DNA of 64,000 nt from Krasilnikovozyma curviuscula (Eukaryota > Basidiomycota > Tremellomycetes > Cystofilobasidiales > Mrakiaceae). The stretch is from assembly GCA_014825775.1 (NCBI GenBank), contig MVAQ01000045.1:1-64000 (forward strand). Reading direction: 5' to 3'. This document shows, piece by piece, positions 25,992-44,866 of this stretch. Under the pieces are notes generated by a model, which was given only the letters and a program-made list of their open reading frames with translations, was not told the origin of the DNA and made no database searches. Made by a program: the position numbers and the translations under genes. Position 1 is the first letter of the stretch. Each line of letters opens with the position of its first letter.

Positions 25992-28900
25992 ATGGCTCCA
26001 CCTCAATCGTCCTACAGGTCCCCTTACCAAGAGCAGCAAGATCAGTACTCTTCACGCAGTCAAGCCCTCTCAGCGTCCTCCTCATCATCTTCCTTGGGGT
26101 CCTACGCCTCCTGGAATGGCAGCGAGAGAGAGCTCATTCGAAGCAACGATCCATATCCAGCAGCAGGGCCTAGTAGATCGAGCTTCGATAGATCAAGATC
26201 AGGGCAGCATGGCAGGACAGGCAGCACAGCTGCTGTGATAGCAGGTGGCTCATCATCGAACATGAACATGTATGACGATGCAGAGGAAAACGTCGAAGTG
26301 AGTACTGCTCTCTTGCCCAAGGCTTTCTAAGTCTTTCCATCTCCTATCAGAAGAAGATCTCAAAAGCGACTTGAGTATCCGGACTATGGTCTTTGAGCCC
26401 TGTCGTCTAAAATCGGTCTTTTGGCGGGACGAAAAAAAATGCGTGCTAAACAAAGACATTTTCTGACGCTGCCTTCTCGTTTCGTCTGAATGACCCCTTC
26501 TTCAGGTCCTTCTCCCAGTTCCAATAGCATTCCCCTCACAATCTCATCCTTCCCCAGGTCCGTCGTTGCTCTCAGAGGACGACGAAACGCCTACTCCAGC
26601 CCATCCTGCACCTCGTCCAGCTCCCTCACCGGGCTGGTCCCTCAATCGAACACCGTCATCGTCATCAATAACAGGGTTAGGTCTGGGATTTGGAAACGCC
26701 GATGCCGATATTACAGAGACAGCGACGAACTGGAGCGAGAGGTTGGGCTCGAGAGGGTACGCGGTGGGCAGGTATGCGCGGGCGAGGAGTGAGAGTGTGT
26801 CGTCGATGGCTAGGAGCATATCATCTGGAAGCATATCAGAAACTTCATTAGGAGGCTGGGAGGGTTCTGAAAAGGTGGGTTCGACTTTCTTGCGCTGCTG
26901 CTGTGCGCCATGGAGAACTTGGCATCTTGGCTGATCATCTCTTGTTTACTCGCGACTCCATGGACGCTATTTTCATTCGGCCCTTCTCAGTATTCGTTGG
27001 ATCCTAATCCTCAGAAATGGAACGTGCCGCTGTTCAAGACGACACAGGGAGAGCCTGAGGTGGACGACTGGTTACACGACGAGGCGGCGCTGAAGGATTC
27101 GTCGCGAGGGATCTGGACCATGAGAGGATTGGTGAACATTGGGTTTATGGTGATACTGGCAATGACTCTGATAGGTCTGTTGTGAGTGTATTTGGTTATC
27201 AATCTTATCTGAAGTCGTTCGTTTGGCTCATTTCCCCCCATCTCTCTCGTTGACATCAATAGCGTTGGCTACCCGCTGGCGGATCACTTCGTTACAAAAA
27301 CAACGTCGATAGTAACAGCAGGCTCATTCAATCTCGGCGGTGTAAATGGAAGCGGGTATGTTACTGATCATATTTGGTCTCTCGCGATGGAATATCTGAC
27401 ATCCGCTTCTCTGTCTTCACCTGTAAAAGCCAAGTACCAGAGACGATAGGCTCCTTTGGCCTCATCGATGATGATACACCCTCTTCTGCTTACACCAAGT
27501 ACGGAATCACCCCAGGAACATCTACGACACAAGGTATGTCGTCCACTTTTCAGTCGCTTGCCATCGTTCTGACCGTCTGCTTCCTTCACAGAATATGACC
27601 TTGTATTCTCAGACGAATTCGAGACGGACGGAAGGACTTTCTACGCTGGTGATGACCCTTACTGGACTGCTGAGAACTTGCACTATTGGGCCACGAATAA
27701 TCTAGGTTCGTCCCCTCGTGCGCACTGTAAAAAATCGGACCACGCTGCGCATCTTTGTCTTGCTAACGAACACGTCTTTGGGTTGCTTGCAATAGAATGG
27801 TACGACCCTAGAATGATTACTACAGCTAATGGATCACTGGTCATCACTCTCAACAAAGCAGACCCAACGACGAATCACAACCTTAATGTGGGCTGCTTCC
27901 TCATCCTATCACGTCTGACTTTCGCACTAACTGATTCTCTTATAGTATACTGGAGGCCTGGTCACCTCTTGGAACAAGTTCTGCTTCACAGGAGGATACG
28001 TCGAAACGAAAGTGAGGTTGCCTGGGTCGCCTAAAGGTCAGTTGCGCTTCTCGGTCGCTGCCGCGCGCTCTCTCTACAGTTCCGCTCTTGAGTTCCAATT
28101 TATTGACACTTCATCGATGTTTGTTTTCAGTGTGGGGGCTGTGGCCCGCGATTTGGACGTTGGGTAACCTTGTAAGTAGATACTCGTCTAGTTTCTAATC
28201 GTTTCCAATCGCCACTGACTTCCATTTGCATCTCCTCTCCTTCGTGCTCCTTCCACCTCCCAGGGCCGTGCTGGATATGGTGCCACTCTTGACGGAATGT
28301 GGCCTTACAGTGAGTTCACTCAATCAATTCGACTCCAACGTCAGCTGCAATCTCACACATCACCCTCCACAGGTTACAATGAATGTGACGTTGGAACCGC
28401 ACCGAACCAGACCATCAACTCCCTTCCAGCTAGTTCCTTGACAGATGGCGATCCGAGTTATAATTACTCTCTGTCGTACTTACCTGGCCAGAGGCTTTCT
28501 CGATGTACTTGTTCGAGTGACACAGTAAGCTCAGTTTCGTTCGCTATTAGATCACTGACACTGACTCGAGCTTCGCCTTTGTTCACAGACTCACCCTGGA
28601 CCTAAAAACTCAGATGGAACGTGGGTTGGTCGATCTGCACCTGAAATCGGTCAGTTTTTCTCTCTCACCCCTCCGCCATTCCTTTTTCTAACCTCATCCA
28701 CACGTTGTATGGCCACTCCGCAGATCTCTTTGAGGCTCAAGTCGATAGCACACTAGCCACAGGTCATCTTTCGATGTCAGGACAGTGAGTCACTTGCTTC
28801 CTTTTCGTAAAGCGAGTCCAGTACTAACAGCAGATTCATATGACAGATGGGCTCCTTTCAATGCAAACTACCAGTTCACCAATACCTCAGCTACCTACTC

Positions 28901-29716
28901 GATCTATAATTCAACTACCGAACTTAACGGATACGTTGGTGGCATCACTCAACAGAGCACGAGTGCGATCGTCTACGCCGATCAGTCAGCATATCAGTAC
29001 CCCAACGGTGTCCAGGGCAATGGCACATTTGCAGTGTATGGATTCGAGTACAAGACTGGTTCGGATGGCTACAGTAAGCCCCTGCGGAGATCTCTCGATA
29101 ATTATCACAAAATAACTCCCTGACCCCCTGTTTTCCTTTCGCAGTCACTTGGCTCGCGAACGATGTCGCAGCATGGACAGTCCAAGCAGGTGCTGTTGGA
29201 CCGGACACCACCTCTGAGATAAGTGCACGAAGCATTCCAGACGAACCAATGTACATCCTCATGAACGTCGGTATCTCGGAGAACTTTGGTGCCGTCGACT
29301 TCGACGGTCTAGAGTCTCTCTGGCCCGTACACATGTACGTTGACTATATCAGAGTCTACCGTGAGTTTTTTTCTTCTACTTCCTCTGGTTTGCCAATATT
29401 GATTCAAGTGTTGACATCTCTTCCACCTTGATATTCACAGAACCCTCTGGTAGTACGAATATTGGTTGTGATCCCAGTGATAGACCAACTTCAGCTTACA
29501 TCAACACTTACGCGGAAGCGTACAATGTACGTTGTGTGATACCTCGAGATTGCGATTGACAGCTGTGCTGATGGTTCTATTGCACTTTTCTTTCTGCCGC
29601 CCGCACTTTCATGCCTGATCTAGAATCCCAACATCACAACATGGGCCCAAGCCGGTCAATCCTTCCCTTCTAATAAGAAGGTGCTCGAAGGAAATGGCGA
29701 AAGTTGTCCATCATAG
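25992..29716 (+). CDS. KRE6: Beta-1,6-glucan synthesis protein, Kre6/Skn1 type (GH16)
   Basis: Type II membrane glycoside hydrolase-family 16 protein needed for beta-1,6-glucan in the fungal wall; acts in the ER/Golgi/plasma membrane route. The first ~250 residues are cytosolic, Ser/Pro-rich and disordered. One membrane segment follows (LVNIGFMVILAMTLIGLL, about 27,130-27,180), preceded by the SRGIWTMRG basic stop and followed by the family GYPL. The lumenal GH16-like domain begins around YDLVFSDEFETDGRTF and includes a VWGLWPAIWTLGNLGRAGYG block, then EIDLFEAQ with the two acidic catalytic-position residues, and ends PVHMYVDYIRVYQPSG. Many Asn-X-Ser/Thr sites suit a secreted domain. At least a dozen short introns. 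The chosen ATG (25992) begins MAPPQSS; the stop follows GNGESCPS. Confidence 0.92.
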
Positions 29717-30620
29717 AGTTTCAGGAAAACAAAAGAACACTGTTCCAGCACCCATTGTAGCACTAGCATTCACTGTAACACTACCATCATCGTACCCAAC
29801 TGGCATTGGTCTCTTTAACTTAATTGCCCTAAGTTATTTCACACTTCGTCTGTCTGTAGAGACTCTATCTAAAATAATCAACTCGTTCCGTAAGTTCTGG
29901 CGACTAGAACACGATTTTTGTATGACTCTTGATAGAGCTTCTGCAGCGAAAGGAACAGCGTCCTACTCGGACTGCCAAATCCGTTCTTTGCGGTTTAGAA
30001 TATTCTCAACCTAGGCTGGCAATAAAAACAAAAAAATATTGAGCTAAGACAAAAGACAAGGCTTTGGGATGCTTAAGGACTGCACGTTTCTTCTCAAGTT
30101 CTCTGCTAATTCACTGCTCTCATGGTCTTCGTGAAGTCCTACATCAGGCGATACTTACCAATTGTGCTATTGAGGGATTAAAACGAACTTCTCACCAGTA
30201 CGTGTCCAAGATGAAAGACATCTACGACCTTGCAGTCACAACCCACATTATCCTTTAAATCGGTGAGTGTTAGTCAGCTTTTTGCGTAGAAGACAGTGTT
30301 TCCTTTAGTCCATGGAGAGATGACATGCCTGAACAGCAAATCTTGTCAGTGACTTTGCCTCATGAAAAGGTTCAAGGGAACACTGACAATGGAACTCCGT
30401 GTTAGTAGATCTTTCGGGTGAGACTGACGGGAAGGAAGCAGGTCAGCTCGTATCGTTTCGAACAACTCTTGATCGCTTGTCACACAACCTCTCGAGGAAA
30501 TTGAACTTTTCATCTTTCCAACTTCATCCTTCCTTGAGATCAAGCAGCAAATACAGATAACATCAGGTTGTACCATTACAAATCCTTCTTCTAAGGAACT
30601 TTTCATTCTTGATGATGCCG
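29717..30620. other. Convergent intergenic region between KRE6 and CEF1
   Basis: About 900 nt between two stop codons facing each other. It should contain both 3' untranslated regions. Reading frames are short and unconvincing; no RNA gene recognised. Confidence 0.5.
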
Positions 30621-33795
<3,175 letters not shown>

Positions 33796-34344
33796 CCTGA
33801 ATTATGAATTGTTGGGGACCTCGACAGTGACGGTGAAGAGGAAGAGTCTCGCTGGTCGAACAGTCGACCTGGCAGGAGAGGGGGCGAGAAAAAGTGAATA
33901 TGGAAATTGTGTCAGCTTTGGCTTCCGTTGGACTGTTTGGAAAGGATAGAGATATTTAAAATATATGGTATTTTCTATTGTAGGGAATTCAACAGGACAT
34001 CTAAACGAATCGGCCAGCCAGACGAACTTCACGCCCTCACCAAAGAAAACAAGGACATCACCAGGGTGCGCCCTACATTTTGCTTTTCTACACTATCTAC
34101 ATATGCTGTTCAACCCCTGCACGAATTTCGCTAGAGTGAACGAGCCAAGAGTTTGATGACGATTAGACTGCAAAGATGAGTCTCGCTAGATGCTGGGCTC
34201 AAAATGTCATGGAAACAACGAGAGCGAGTGCAAAATGTAATTATGAACTGAACACACATGATCAAAAGTAAACAAAAAGGAATGTAAGATATGCAGGAAG
34301 AGTTTGAGAACAGAGAGAAATAAAATAATGCAAAAACAAAAACT
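33796..34344. other. Intergenic region between CEF1 and tRNA-Leu copy 1
   Basis: About 550 nt with the CEF1 promoter on one side and the tRNA terminator T-tracts (just below 34,345) on the other. No other gene seen. Confidence 0.5.
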
Positions 34345-34460
34345 TGAAGACGATGGGATTCGAACCCATGCCCTTTCGGACCGCGGAACTGCTTGCGAAC
34401 AAGAGTATTGAATCAAGAATAACCTTAACACGGCGCCTTAGACCGCTCGGCCACATCTCC
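34345..34460 (-). tRNA. tRNA-Leu (anticodon AAG), copy 1, with intron
   Basis: Cloverleaf read on the minus strand: acceptor GGAGATG pairs with CGTCTTC through two G-U pairs, discriminator A. D arm GCC/GGC; anticodon stem CCGTG with CGCGG; loop TTAAGG, giving anticodon AAG at 34424-34426, reading CUU/CUC after A-to-I editing. An intron of about 36 nt follows base 37. A variable arm of 11 nt and T arm ATGGG-TTCGAAT-CCCAT complete a class II tRNA. Internal A box TGGCCGAGCGG and B box GGTTCGAATCC are intact, and a T5 tract follows the 3' end. CCA is not encoded. Identical copies lie at 56,319 and 59,126. Confidence 0.93.
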
Positions 34461-37209
34461 TTGATGTGGGAGAAGCCAGCTACTTTTTGCTGGATGCTCT
34501 TTTCCACCCACTGTGTTTTGATTTTGTTATCTAAGCATTCAGAAGCAAAGTAAGCTCTCTTAACGATTGAAGCTTTTTTCAGAGAGTAACCCAACCTGAT
34601 ACTAAAGTGAAAGTCATCAAACTGTTCGCGAAGAAGTCTGTTAGAACGGGACTACTATCAGCGTGCCACCTAAATCTGCTTTAGTTGGTGATGTCGACCC
34701 GGGTGCCTGGAAACTGTGTTAAGGGTTCACTTTAGTCCGCTCGGGTGATTGGAACTACTTTATGTACATAGCTACTAAGGCCAACGTAAAGCAATACTGA
34801 CTGAGTGTCTTTGGCGGTTGCATTTGGCAAACTTAATGCAACGGTTGTTTACCCCAAGTCTCGACCATCTCAACGTAAGTTGGTAATCATCAGAGCTCAG
34901 TAATTCTCAGTTTGGTGTACGGCTCCTGAAAACTAGTCCTTCATCGCCTCCATTAAGCCGAACGAGAGGCGGTCGGAATAGCGATGATTTGGCAGATCCC
35001 AAAAATTTACCTGATCTTCTTTCTTTTATGATCATAAATCTGTCATACTCTCAAACTGAGAGTAAGGAGTCAATGGAGTTGATGAAAGAATCAAGAAAGG
35101 GACGGAGATTGGAGGTGTTTTTGGCGATTTGATGCCAGAGGCAGTTGAATCGACGTAGATGACTTTGACTACACAGATACTCTACAGGTTCTACCCTGCA
35201 TGGTTTGAGATTTATGGCCTATAGTCAGGTTTTTATTCCTGTGGTCAATTCATTGTCTGCATTGACCTCTTGTCTTACACTTCCCATATCGCAGATGCGG
35301 AGCTTAGGAAAGACCTCGCCAAGAGAAACCTAATCCCCTCAAGTGGTGATACATCTGGGTAAGATTGATTGGATACGATCTCAATATCTCGACCAGGCCT
35401 TAGTTCTGGGATCTAGTCTCTATGAGTATTTTTGGTCTTCCGAGGATATCTTCAAACTCAAATGTTGACTCTGTTTGCGCTTCGCTGCTTGTTTCTCGCC
35501 TTTACGTTGTACGAGAGGAGGAAATATTCGGAGAACTTCTCACTTCGGAGTTCTTCTCACATATAATTTTCAACTACCCCGGCCCGCTTGAACCTATCTT
35601 AGGCCAAACTGTTGGCTACAAGGTACAGTCGCAGAATGCAATGAGGAAGAACGAAAGAGCTGACGTAAAAAAATAATGTTCCTGCTGATGAGAGAAAGGT
35701 AAGAAATAGAGTATCTGTCTAGAATGTTTGTTGGGGCACTCGGTCGTCGTTCTGTAGCGACTTCGGATAGAGAAAGAGTTGGTTCCCATTGATGATCCAA
35801 CAGTGATCGGACAGCGACTAATCTTCCTTCGATTTACATGAAAATATATATTATAATGAACTCGGAATGCTCAGTATGCAGTAGCAGCTTGCTAAACAAT
35901 TTTTTCGCAGTGAACAATACACCTGCTGTTGCTGGTCGGAGAAAGTATTTCTTTCTTGATCAGCCCCTGCCACTGGACTACTTAGATGTAAAAAAATAAC
36001 TACATAAAAAGCAAGTCTACAGCCAGAGAGCATATTGCCTCCATTATGGGAGGTTTTCGTGGAAGCGAAGATCACAAAAGATCTGCACTGAATCAATCCC
36101 AGTTGGGACCGCCGCGTTGGTTCCATTTCAAGCTACCTCTAGCATTTTTACGCTTGAAAGAGTTCTGAGCAGAAAAGAGCTAGAGTACCAGAATTTCGCA
36201 TTTAAACTTGTCTACAAAACGAATAACTGCATTGTGGATTAGCTGAAGAGTTGGAGCAGATGCAGATCAGAGCGCACTGACTGCTCTACCTACCCTTGTC
36301 TGACTTCCACTCGGTGTTTTGATTCATTTCGGTGAGAGAAGAAAGTTGGCTTTTCATATCAGTGCAAGGAATGACTTAAGCAAGATGATCTGCGGTGGGA
36401 CACAATAAAAAAAACAAGGGGATCCGACCGCTCACATTTCAATTTCCTGGCGTTCGCAGGCGCTTTCCCCTTGTCTCATTGCCCACGACATCACCTTTCG
36501 AGACGAACCATCAGAGGACTCTTCTACAGCCCAAGAGAACCTCAGATCTGTCCACCTTGCAGGACCACACCCCGGTACCATCTTTCTATCGCTCAACTTT
36601 CCTTTTAAAACGTTTGTCCAATTCAACCCACCCACGCTAGCTCGCTCTGAAATAGGAGAAATCACCCTCTTTTTCACTCGAAAGCACTTCCAGTTGGTAC
36701 TCGAGCCTCCACTGTGCTCCTGCCATCAACAAGCACCCGATTACTAGGTGGAATACTACGAAGTGCGTGAGCTGTGAATCAAAGGTAGCATTCCAAACAG
36801 GCATTTGACTCGGGTTTTCCCGTATATTCAGATCCGATCGTTGTACTGGGTTATCTTTTAGGCTCTCTTGTATCGATCTGGTGAGTGTGGTCAGTTTATT
36901 TCGAGACCAGGAGTGGGAAGCTGCTGTTTGCTCGGGCCTCTCGCTGGCTGTTGTTCTTCTTTCACTCAAGTAATCGCCCTCTGAACATCCTGAATTTCCT
37001 GCTGCTACTGCGTCTCAACACAACTGATACTGACAACGTGGTCTTTGTTCTTTGTCCAATTCGTTTGTGTGCCAAATTCGAAGAAAAGTCACTCAAACCT
37101 TCTCTCGCACGAATCAAGATCGAAGCTTCGACTTGAACCTTTCCCCATCTTTCCAACAAACATCTGATTTATCAGTCTATTCAAGCTATAAGAACTACTC
37201 TCTCGAAGA
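34461..37209. other. Gene-poor region upstream of the STK32-like kinase
   Basis: The longest stretch without a gene in the window. The frames on both strands are short, lack family motifs and are not joined by plausible splicing. From about 36,400 the sequence becomes C/T-rich and probably forms promoter and leader of the kinase gene. No tRNA, 5S, U6-like hairpin, long terminal repeat or target-site duplication was recognised. Confidence 0.45.
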
Positions 37210-39453
<2,244 letters not shown>

Positions 39454-39907
39454 AAGTTGTCCACTGGATCAGCATTCTGTCTTTTCTTCTGTATCTGCAT
39501 CTCTTGGTTTTGGACGGGCTCTCTTTTTGGTCTACCTCTCTCGTTTTGGTCTTTCTCTTTCCTAATGTTCTAAAGTTTTTCTTTGCTCTGACTCCTCAAA
39601 TTCCCCCTGCACTTCAATACCCTACCTCACAAGTCGTTCAGTTCAATTTCATCGTCGATGACGTTCTGCTTGTTATCATCATACCACACCGTTTTCTTGA
39701 TCAAATGCTATATGCTACGCTTGCTTTATTCAACGTTTTAATCAATTCACCTTGACGATGTTCTTAGTTTCGTTTGCGATGGGGATTCGTAAAGTCACGG
39801 TCAATACGTCACATCTTTGGTAACGCCACTTCGAGGTCCCAAACTTCGAATTCGTAGCAGCCGCCTCCAGTTTCTCTCTGTTTGACAGCCAACCCAGTCT
39901 CAAGGAA
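39454..39907. other. Intergenic region between the kinase and OSH1
   Basis: About 450 nt between two genes in the same direction; C/T-rich just before OSH1. No other feature recognised. Confidence 0.5.
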
Positions 39908-42900
39908 ATGTCAGGTGCAACAGCAGGGCAGTCGACACTAACCAGAAGGGCCTCAAGCATCGTAACAGCTGGGGGAGCTGACATACCGGGTAGACGAGCT
40001 CCAGACGAAGCCCTGTATCAGTTCAAGCTTTTAGAAGCCCTTCGCAGTGGTCAAATCGCAGAGATCACCCCCTTCTTACAAGATCTTTCCAAGTCTAACA
40101 ATGCTACTTTGGCTGCGGCCTTAATTAATAGGGCTGTCAGGGTGTCTGACGGTAAGTTTTTAGCAGTGTTCTGGTTTGGAAGGTCCAAGATCGTCGAATA
40201 GGAAGGCGACGCCTGGGTGGACAGGGCAGGGTTCGATCATCCCAGAGGGATTGAGGAGCATTTCCAGGGCCTGAGCTAGTACTAGCAGATACTGTTGAGC
40301 AGCCTAAGTCTGTACCTAAAGGGCAGAGCTCTACATGGAACGAGCAGCAGGGCCATCTTCTGAGACGAGAGCACGGTCGAAAACCTCCATAATCCTGATG
40401 CTCACCTTCCATGATGGCGAAACTTTATGTCTGACCACATAATATTGTCTCTTCTAGTGGACACTGTCAGGTTCTTGCTGTCCCAAAAGACAATTAACGT
40501 CAATTCCGTCCACCCACCGAATTCAGGAACGACACCTCTTCACGTCGCTGCCGAGCTGGGTAGATTAGACATGGGTAAGCAGCATCTTTACGAAAAAAAA
40601 AAACACCTGGACTTGTAATTGATTTGTATTTCACTCTCACTTCTCCATGGGATTCCGTTGGGCGTGAATACAGTTCAATTGCTGTTGGAACAGCCAGATC
40701 TCGACGATACTCTAAGGAACGAAAAGGGACAAAGCTGTATCGAAGTTGCTAGTTCAGATGAAGTGGTGGACCTAATCCTTCGTGAGTGCTTTGTCAAGGA
40801 GCTTTCTCTCACAGGTCATGTGCAACCAGCTCATTTTATCCCGTGTGCTATTTAAATCCTCTTACAGGCAACCGGGCAAGCCTTCAGTCTTTGTTTTTAC
40901 AACACCTCTCAACCTACGTGTCACTCCCTACTCCAACTCCAGCTGCAGGCTCAGAACCAATCATTCATTTACTTTCCGGTCCACGTGCGTCTCTGCTTGA
41001 CATCAACGCTCTTGACGCCAAGTCTGGTACGACCTTGTTGCACGAAGCTGTTAGAAGGAAAGATAGCAAACTTGTTCGATTTTTAACAATCGACAAGCAC
41101 GCTGATGTCTTTGTTCGGGACAGGAAGGGAAGACGAGTGGGTGTGGAAGGGGAAGTTGGGGAAATTGCTTCGGTGCTCAAACAAGGTTCGTAGCTCCCTT
41201 GTTCACATTTGAGTCTAAGTCTGATGTTTCTGCCATTTACAACAGCTGCTAACAACCAGAAGGCTATTGGTCAAACTGCTGATGGTAAACCCAAACCAGC
41301 GCGTGGCTATCTGGTATGTTTTGTATTCCCAAGTTTGCATTTTTTTTCTTTGTATTTCGTATTAAGGCGGGAAAATTCTCTAATCCCACAGATGAAATAT
41401 ACCAACGTAGCTCATGGCTATAAATCTCGGTGGTTCGTTCTCAACGAAGGTACTCTAGACTGTACGTCATCCACTATTCGGATTACAAAACCGAGCTCAA
41501 GTAGTCCTCCGCTCTACTTTACTGACCTTTGGTTATGTAGACTACCGTAATCAAGAAGAGGAAGGAAAATTTGGAAGAGGTTCAATTACACTTCCTTTCG
41601 CCATCGTCAAATCGACGTCCTCAACTGGCTTCGATATTCAACCTGGTCCAGGCGCTCGTTTTAAAGCTTGGAGCGTTAAAGCAAGTCACCCTCAAGAAGC
41701 TGCCAACTGGACTCAGTCTCTGAAGCAGCACATCGAGTACTACAAAGCCGCTGGCCTGCAAGAAAAGAATGCTCTCCAAACCACCTCCACCAGATCATCT
41801 ATCTCGTCTTTACGAAGCTCTGGTGTGACGCCATCCCACATATTCACCACACCTTCGTATGCTCCACAACCAATGAGTCGACAAGATAGCTCCCCTTCAA
41901 TGTCGATCGATGATGAAACTGGAGACGATGTGTCAGTGAAGAAATCGAAGGGTCACCGTGGTCTTGGTGGAATTCCTCACGCCGACACTTTCGCTTTAGA
42001 TCGTAACACGGTGAAAGCTCATTTAGAAATTACCAATCAGTTGGTTGACTCTCTTGTTGTCTCATCTCCCGCACCCTCCATCACTTCATCCTCCGAACCT
42101 AAGCCTCTCGGTCGCTCAAACACTGCTCTGTCCGTCTCGAGACAACAGAGTGTGAAAGATGGTCTCAAAGACAGCATGAAGGTCCTCGGAGAATTAATTG
42201 AGGATTACCAGCAAAAGGCGGCCGAGAGGGAAGCTTGGTTAACAAATAAGTATCAGAGGGAGGTTGATGCCAAGCTGTTATGGGAGCAGAGCATGCAGGA
42301 GGTGGCGGCCAAAGAAGCTGAAATGGAGAGAGACTTAATGGAAGCCTCGAGGGAAAATACCGAACATCGAAAGGCCCTCAAGAAGTTCACCAGCCCTGGG
42401 TACTCGGCAACTTTGGAAGCTACAGGTTCTCAGGATGGTTTCCCTATCTCTGGAACGGCAACCAGTCTGGCTCTAGCTCAACAAAAAACGAAGGAACTAA
42501 CAACTCCTGCCCCCAACAAGGAGCTCCCGGCAGTTCCTGTTCGGTCGCCTCAGCTCGCTCCCACCTCCTTCGACCCTTCGCATCCAGACGTCTCTATCCA
42601 GCTACCTACCGCTCCTGCTGTCACGGATGGCGTTACCATCATTGACGATGATGATGATGATGACGATGAGTTCTTTGATGCCATAGAATCGGGTGCATTG
42701 CCTGTTCAGATCCCTGAAGAGTTGTCGAGAGGTGGAAACTCTCACCCGGAGGCTAACCACAGCTCTCTTCCAAAGGAGGAGGGATCCAACATCTCTTTGG
42801 CTGGGATGGACTTCTATAAGCAGTTGAGGCACAGACTTCCCATAGACAGCGATCAGCGTCCACCCGTTAGTTTGTGGGCTATCTTAAAGAGTTCGATAGG

Positions 42901-44722
42901 TAAAGATCTTACCAGAATCTCGTGAGTCATCCTTTTCGCCTTCAGCTCTATTCAACGAGTCGTTCATTATAATCTGTTACAGGTTCCCTGTTCTCTTTAA
43001 CGAGCCCACTTCCATGTTGCAGAGTAAGCAAGCCTGTCTGGTGGCTGCTGTATTGCCTATTTCTGACATCCGCCTTTTTTTTAATTTCAGGGATGGCCGA
43101 AGAGTGAGCCACCTGTTTTGGTATTGAAATAATTCATCTGTCTAACTTCTTTTGTTCCGTGTAGTATGGAGTTCTCTGAATGTCTCGATGCTGCTTCAGC
43201 CAACCCTGATTCAGCGAAACGTATCGCATATGTTGCTGCTTTCGCTATGAGTAATTATTCTAGTACTATTGGCCGAATTGCGAAACCATTCAATCCAAGT
43301 GAGTTGTCAAGTCGCCCTTGTTGGCTCCGTCATTAACTTATGCCGACTTTGTCCTTTGCGTCTCACAGTGTTAGGAGAAACTTTTGAATACGCTCGTCAC
43401 GACAAGGCGTACCGATACGTCTCAGAACAAGTTAGCCATCATCCACCCATGTCTGCCTGCTGGGCTGAGTCACCACACTGGAAGTACTACGGCGAAGTTG
43501 ATGCCAAAAACAAGTTCTTGGGCCGAAGTTTCGAGATCAGGCCAACTGGTGTCGCTCACGCAACCTTACGCATCCCAGCTAAATGGGTTGACCCCTCAAA
43601 GAAGTACCCAACTGATTCCGATGTGCCATTTGCGACAAATGCTGAGGAGCCAATGGTCCTCGAGCATTACAGGTGAGTATGGCCTTTTGTCATAGATTTG
43701 CACGGTGCTGATTGTTCTGCTAATCTTCAGTTGGAAGAAAGTAACAACGGCAGTCTCTAACTTTATCATGGGCAACCCTATCATTGATCACTTTGGTGAC
43801 ATGTTGGTCACCAATCATCGAACTCACGAAACTTGTTTGCTTACGTTCAAGCCGCGAGGATGGAAGGCGAAAGACTCGTGTGAGATCAAGGGATCAGTGA
43901 TGGATAGTGCTGGACAAGAAACCTGGGAGATTGCTGGTAGTAAGTGGTGGCAATCCTTTTTGAACTGTTGCCATCTGTTGCTGATATTCGTCGCTTCGTT
44001 CCAGGATGGAACTCTCAGTTGGTCGCAAGGAAGGTCGGCATAGGCAGAGCTCCGTTGCTTCCCGACGATTCTCTGCCTACAACACAGGACGCAGGATTGA
44101 GCAGTCCGAAGATTGCACCAGAGTACCTTCTTTTGTGGAAGAACACCGAGAAGCCGACCGCTCCTTTCAATCTCACACCATTTGCCATCACTTTAGTGAG
44201 TAATCTTCGCTAGTCTACTCTATTCCTAAGAGTTTTTTTCTCATACGATACCCATTCGATAGAACGATGCTCCTGGTGAATTGAGAGACTGGCTTCCTCC
44301 GACTGATTGTCGACAAAGGCCTGATCAACGAGCGTTCGAATTGGCGCAGTACCATAGAGCGAACGAGTAAATCTTCCTCTCACACCTTGTTCGGGAGATA
44401 ACCAGTACTAAGTATGTTTTCTTTGACAGCCTCAAACTCGCTCAAGAAGACAAGCAGAGAGCGACACGGAAAGCACGAGAAAATGGCGAATTGCCCCCTC
44501 ACGAGCCTCGTAGGTCACGTTCATTGCAGAACGACTTCTGACTCTTCTAACCGACACTTATCACATGTTTTAGGATGGTTTGTACTGATGACTGATGAAG
44601 ATACTGGAGAACGTGTATGGCTTCCCAGGCGTACGGCAAACAAGGGAGTTGAGTATTGGGATTGTCGTGCGAAGCGTGACTGGAAGGACGTCGAAGACAT
44701 CTTCTTGCACGACGAAATCTAG
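39908..44722 (+). CDS. OSH1: Oxysterol-binding protein of the Osh1 type (ankyrin, PH, FFAT, ORD)
   Basis: Lipid-transfer protein acting at contacts between ER and Golgi or nucleus-vacuole membranes. Order of parts: ankyrin repeats encoded about 40.0-41.2 kb ([33 protein letters not shown]); a PH domain from [20 protein letters not shown] (about 41.3-41.75 kb); a long Ser-rich linker; an Asp run followed by EFFDAIES (about 42,670), which fits the FFAT-like motif that binds VAP/Scs2 in the ER; and the ORD domain from about 42,870 with [11 protein letters not shown] and the EQVSHHPP fingerprint. It ends [14 protein letters not shown]. The architecture is that of Osh1/Osh2 and not the short Osh4 type. 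Intron 40152-40457 is unusually long, 306 nt. Confidence 0.94.
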
Positions 44723-44866
44723 ACCAAAAGCTCCCTTTCCCGAATTTACAATGATAATGTGATCTCTATATCTATACGAGTTGGATAGAGATAGAATGAG
44801 TAGTGTGTAAATGTTAGTTCTAATTTTATGGATGTAAGATACAGTTCGTTTGAGAGAGATGTTAGC

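Noticed and set aside
34207..34594. Frames overlapping the tRNA-Leu gene at 34.3-34.5 kb (and the same at 56.1-56.7 and 59.1-59.3 kb)
   Set aside because: They translate the tRNA sequence itself; shared peptide between three places comes from the identical tRNA copies, not a protein family.
35422..35676. 84-codon plus-strand frame in the gene-poor stretch
   Set aside because: No motif, no splice partners and no leader; likely chance.
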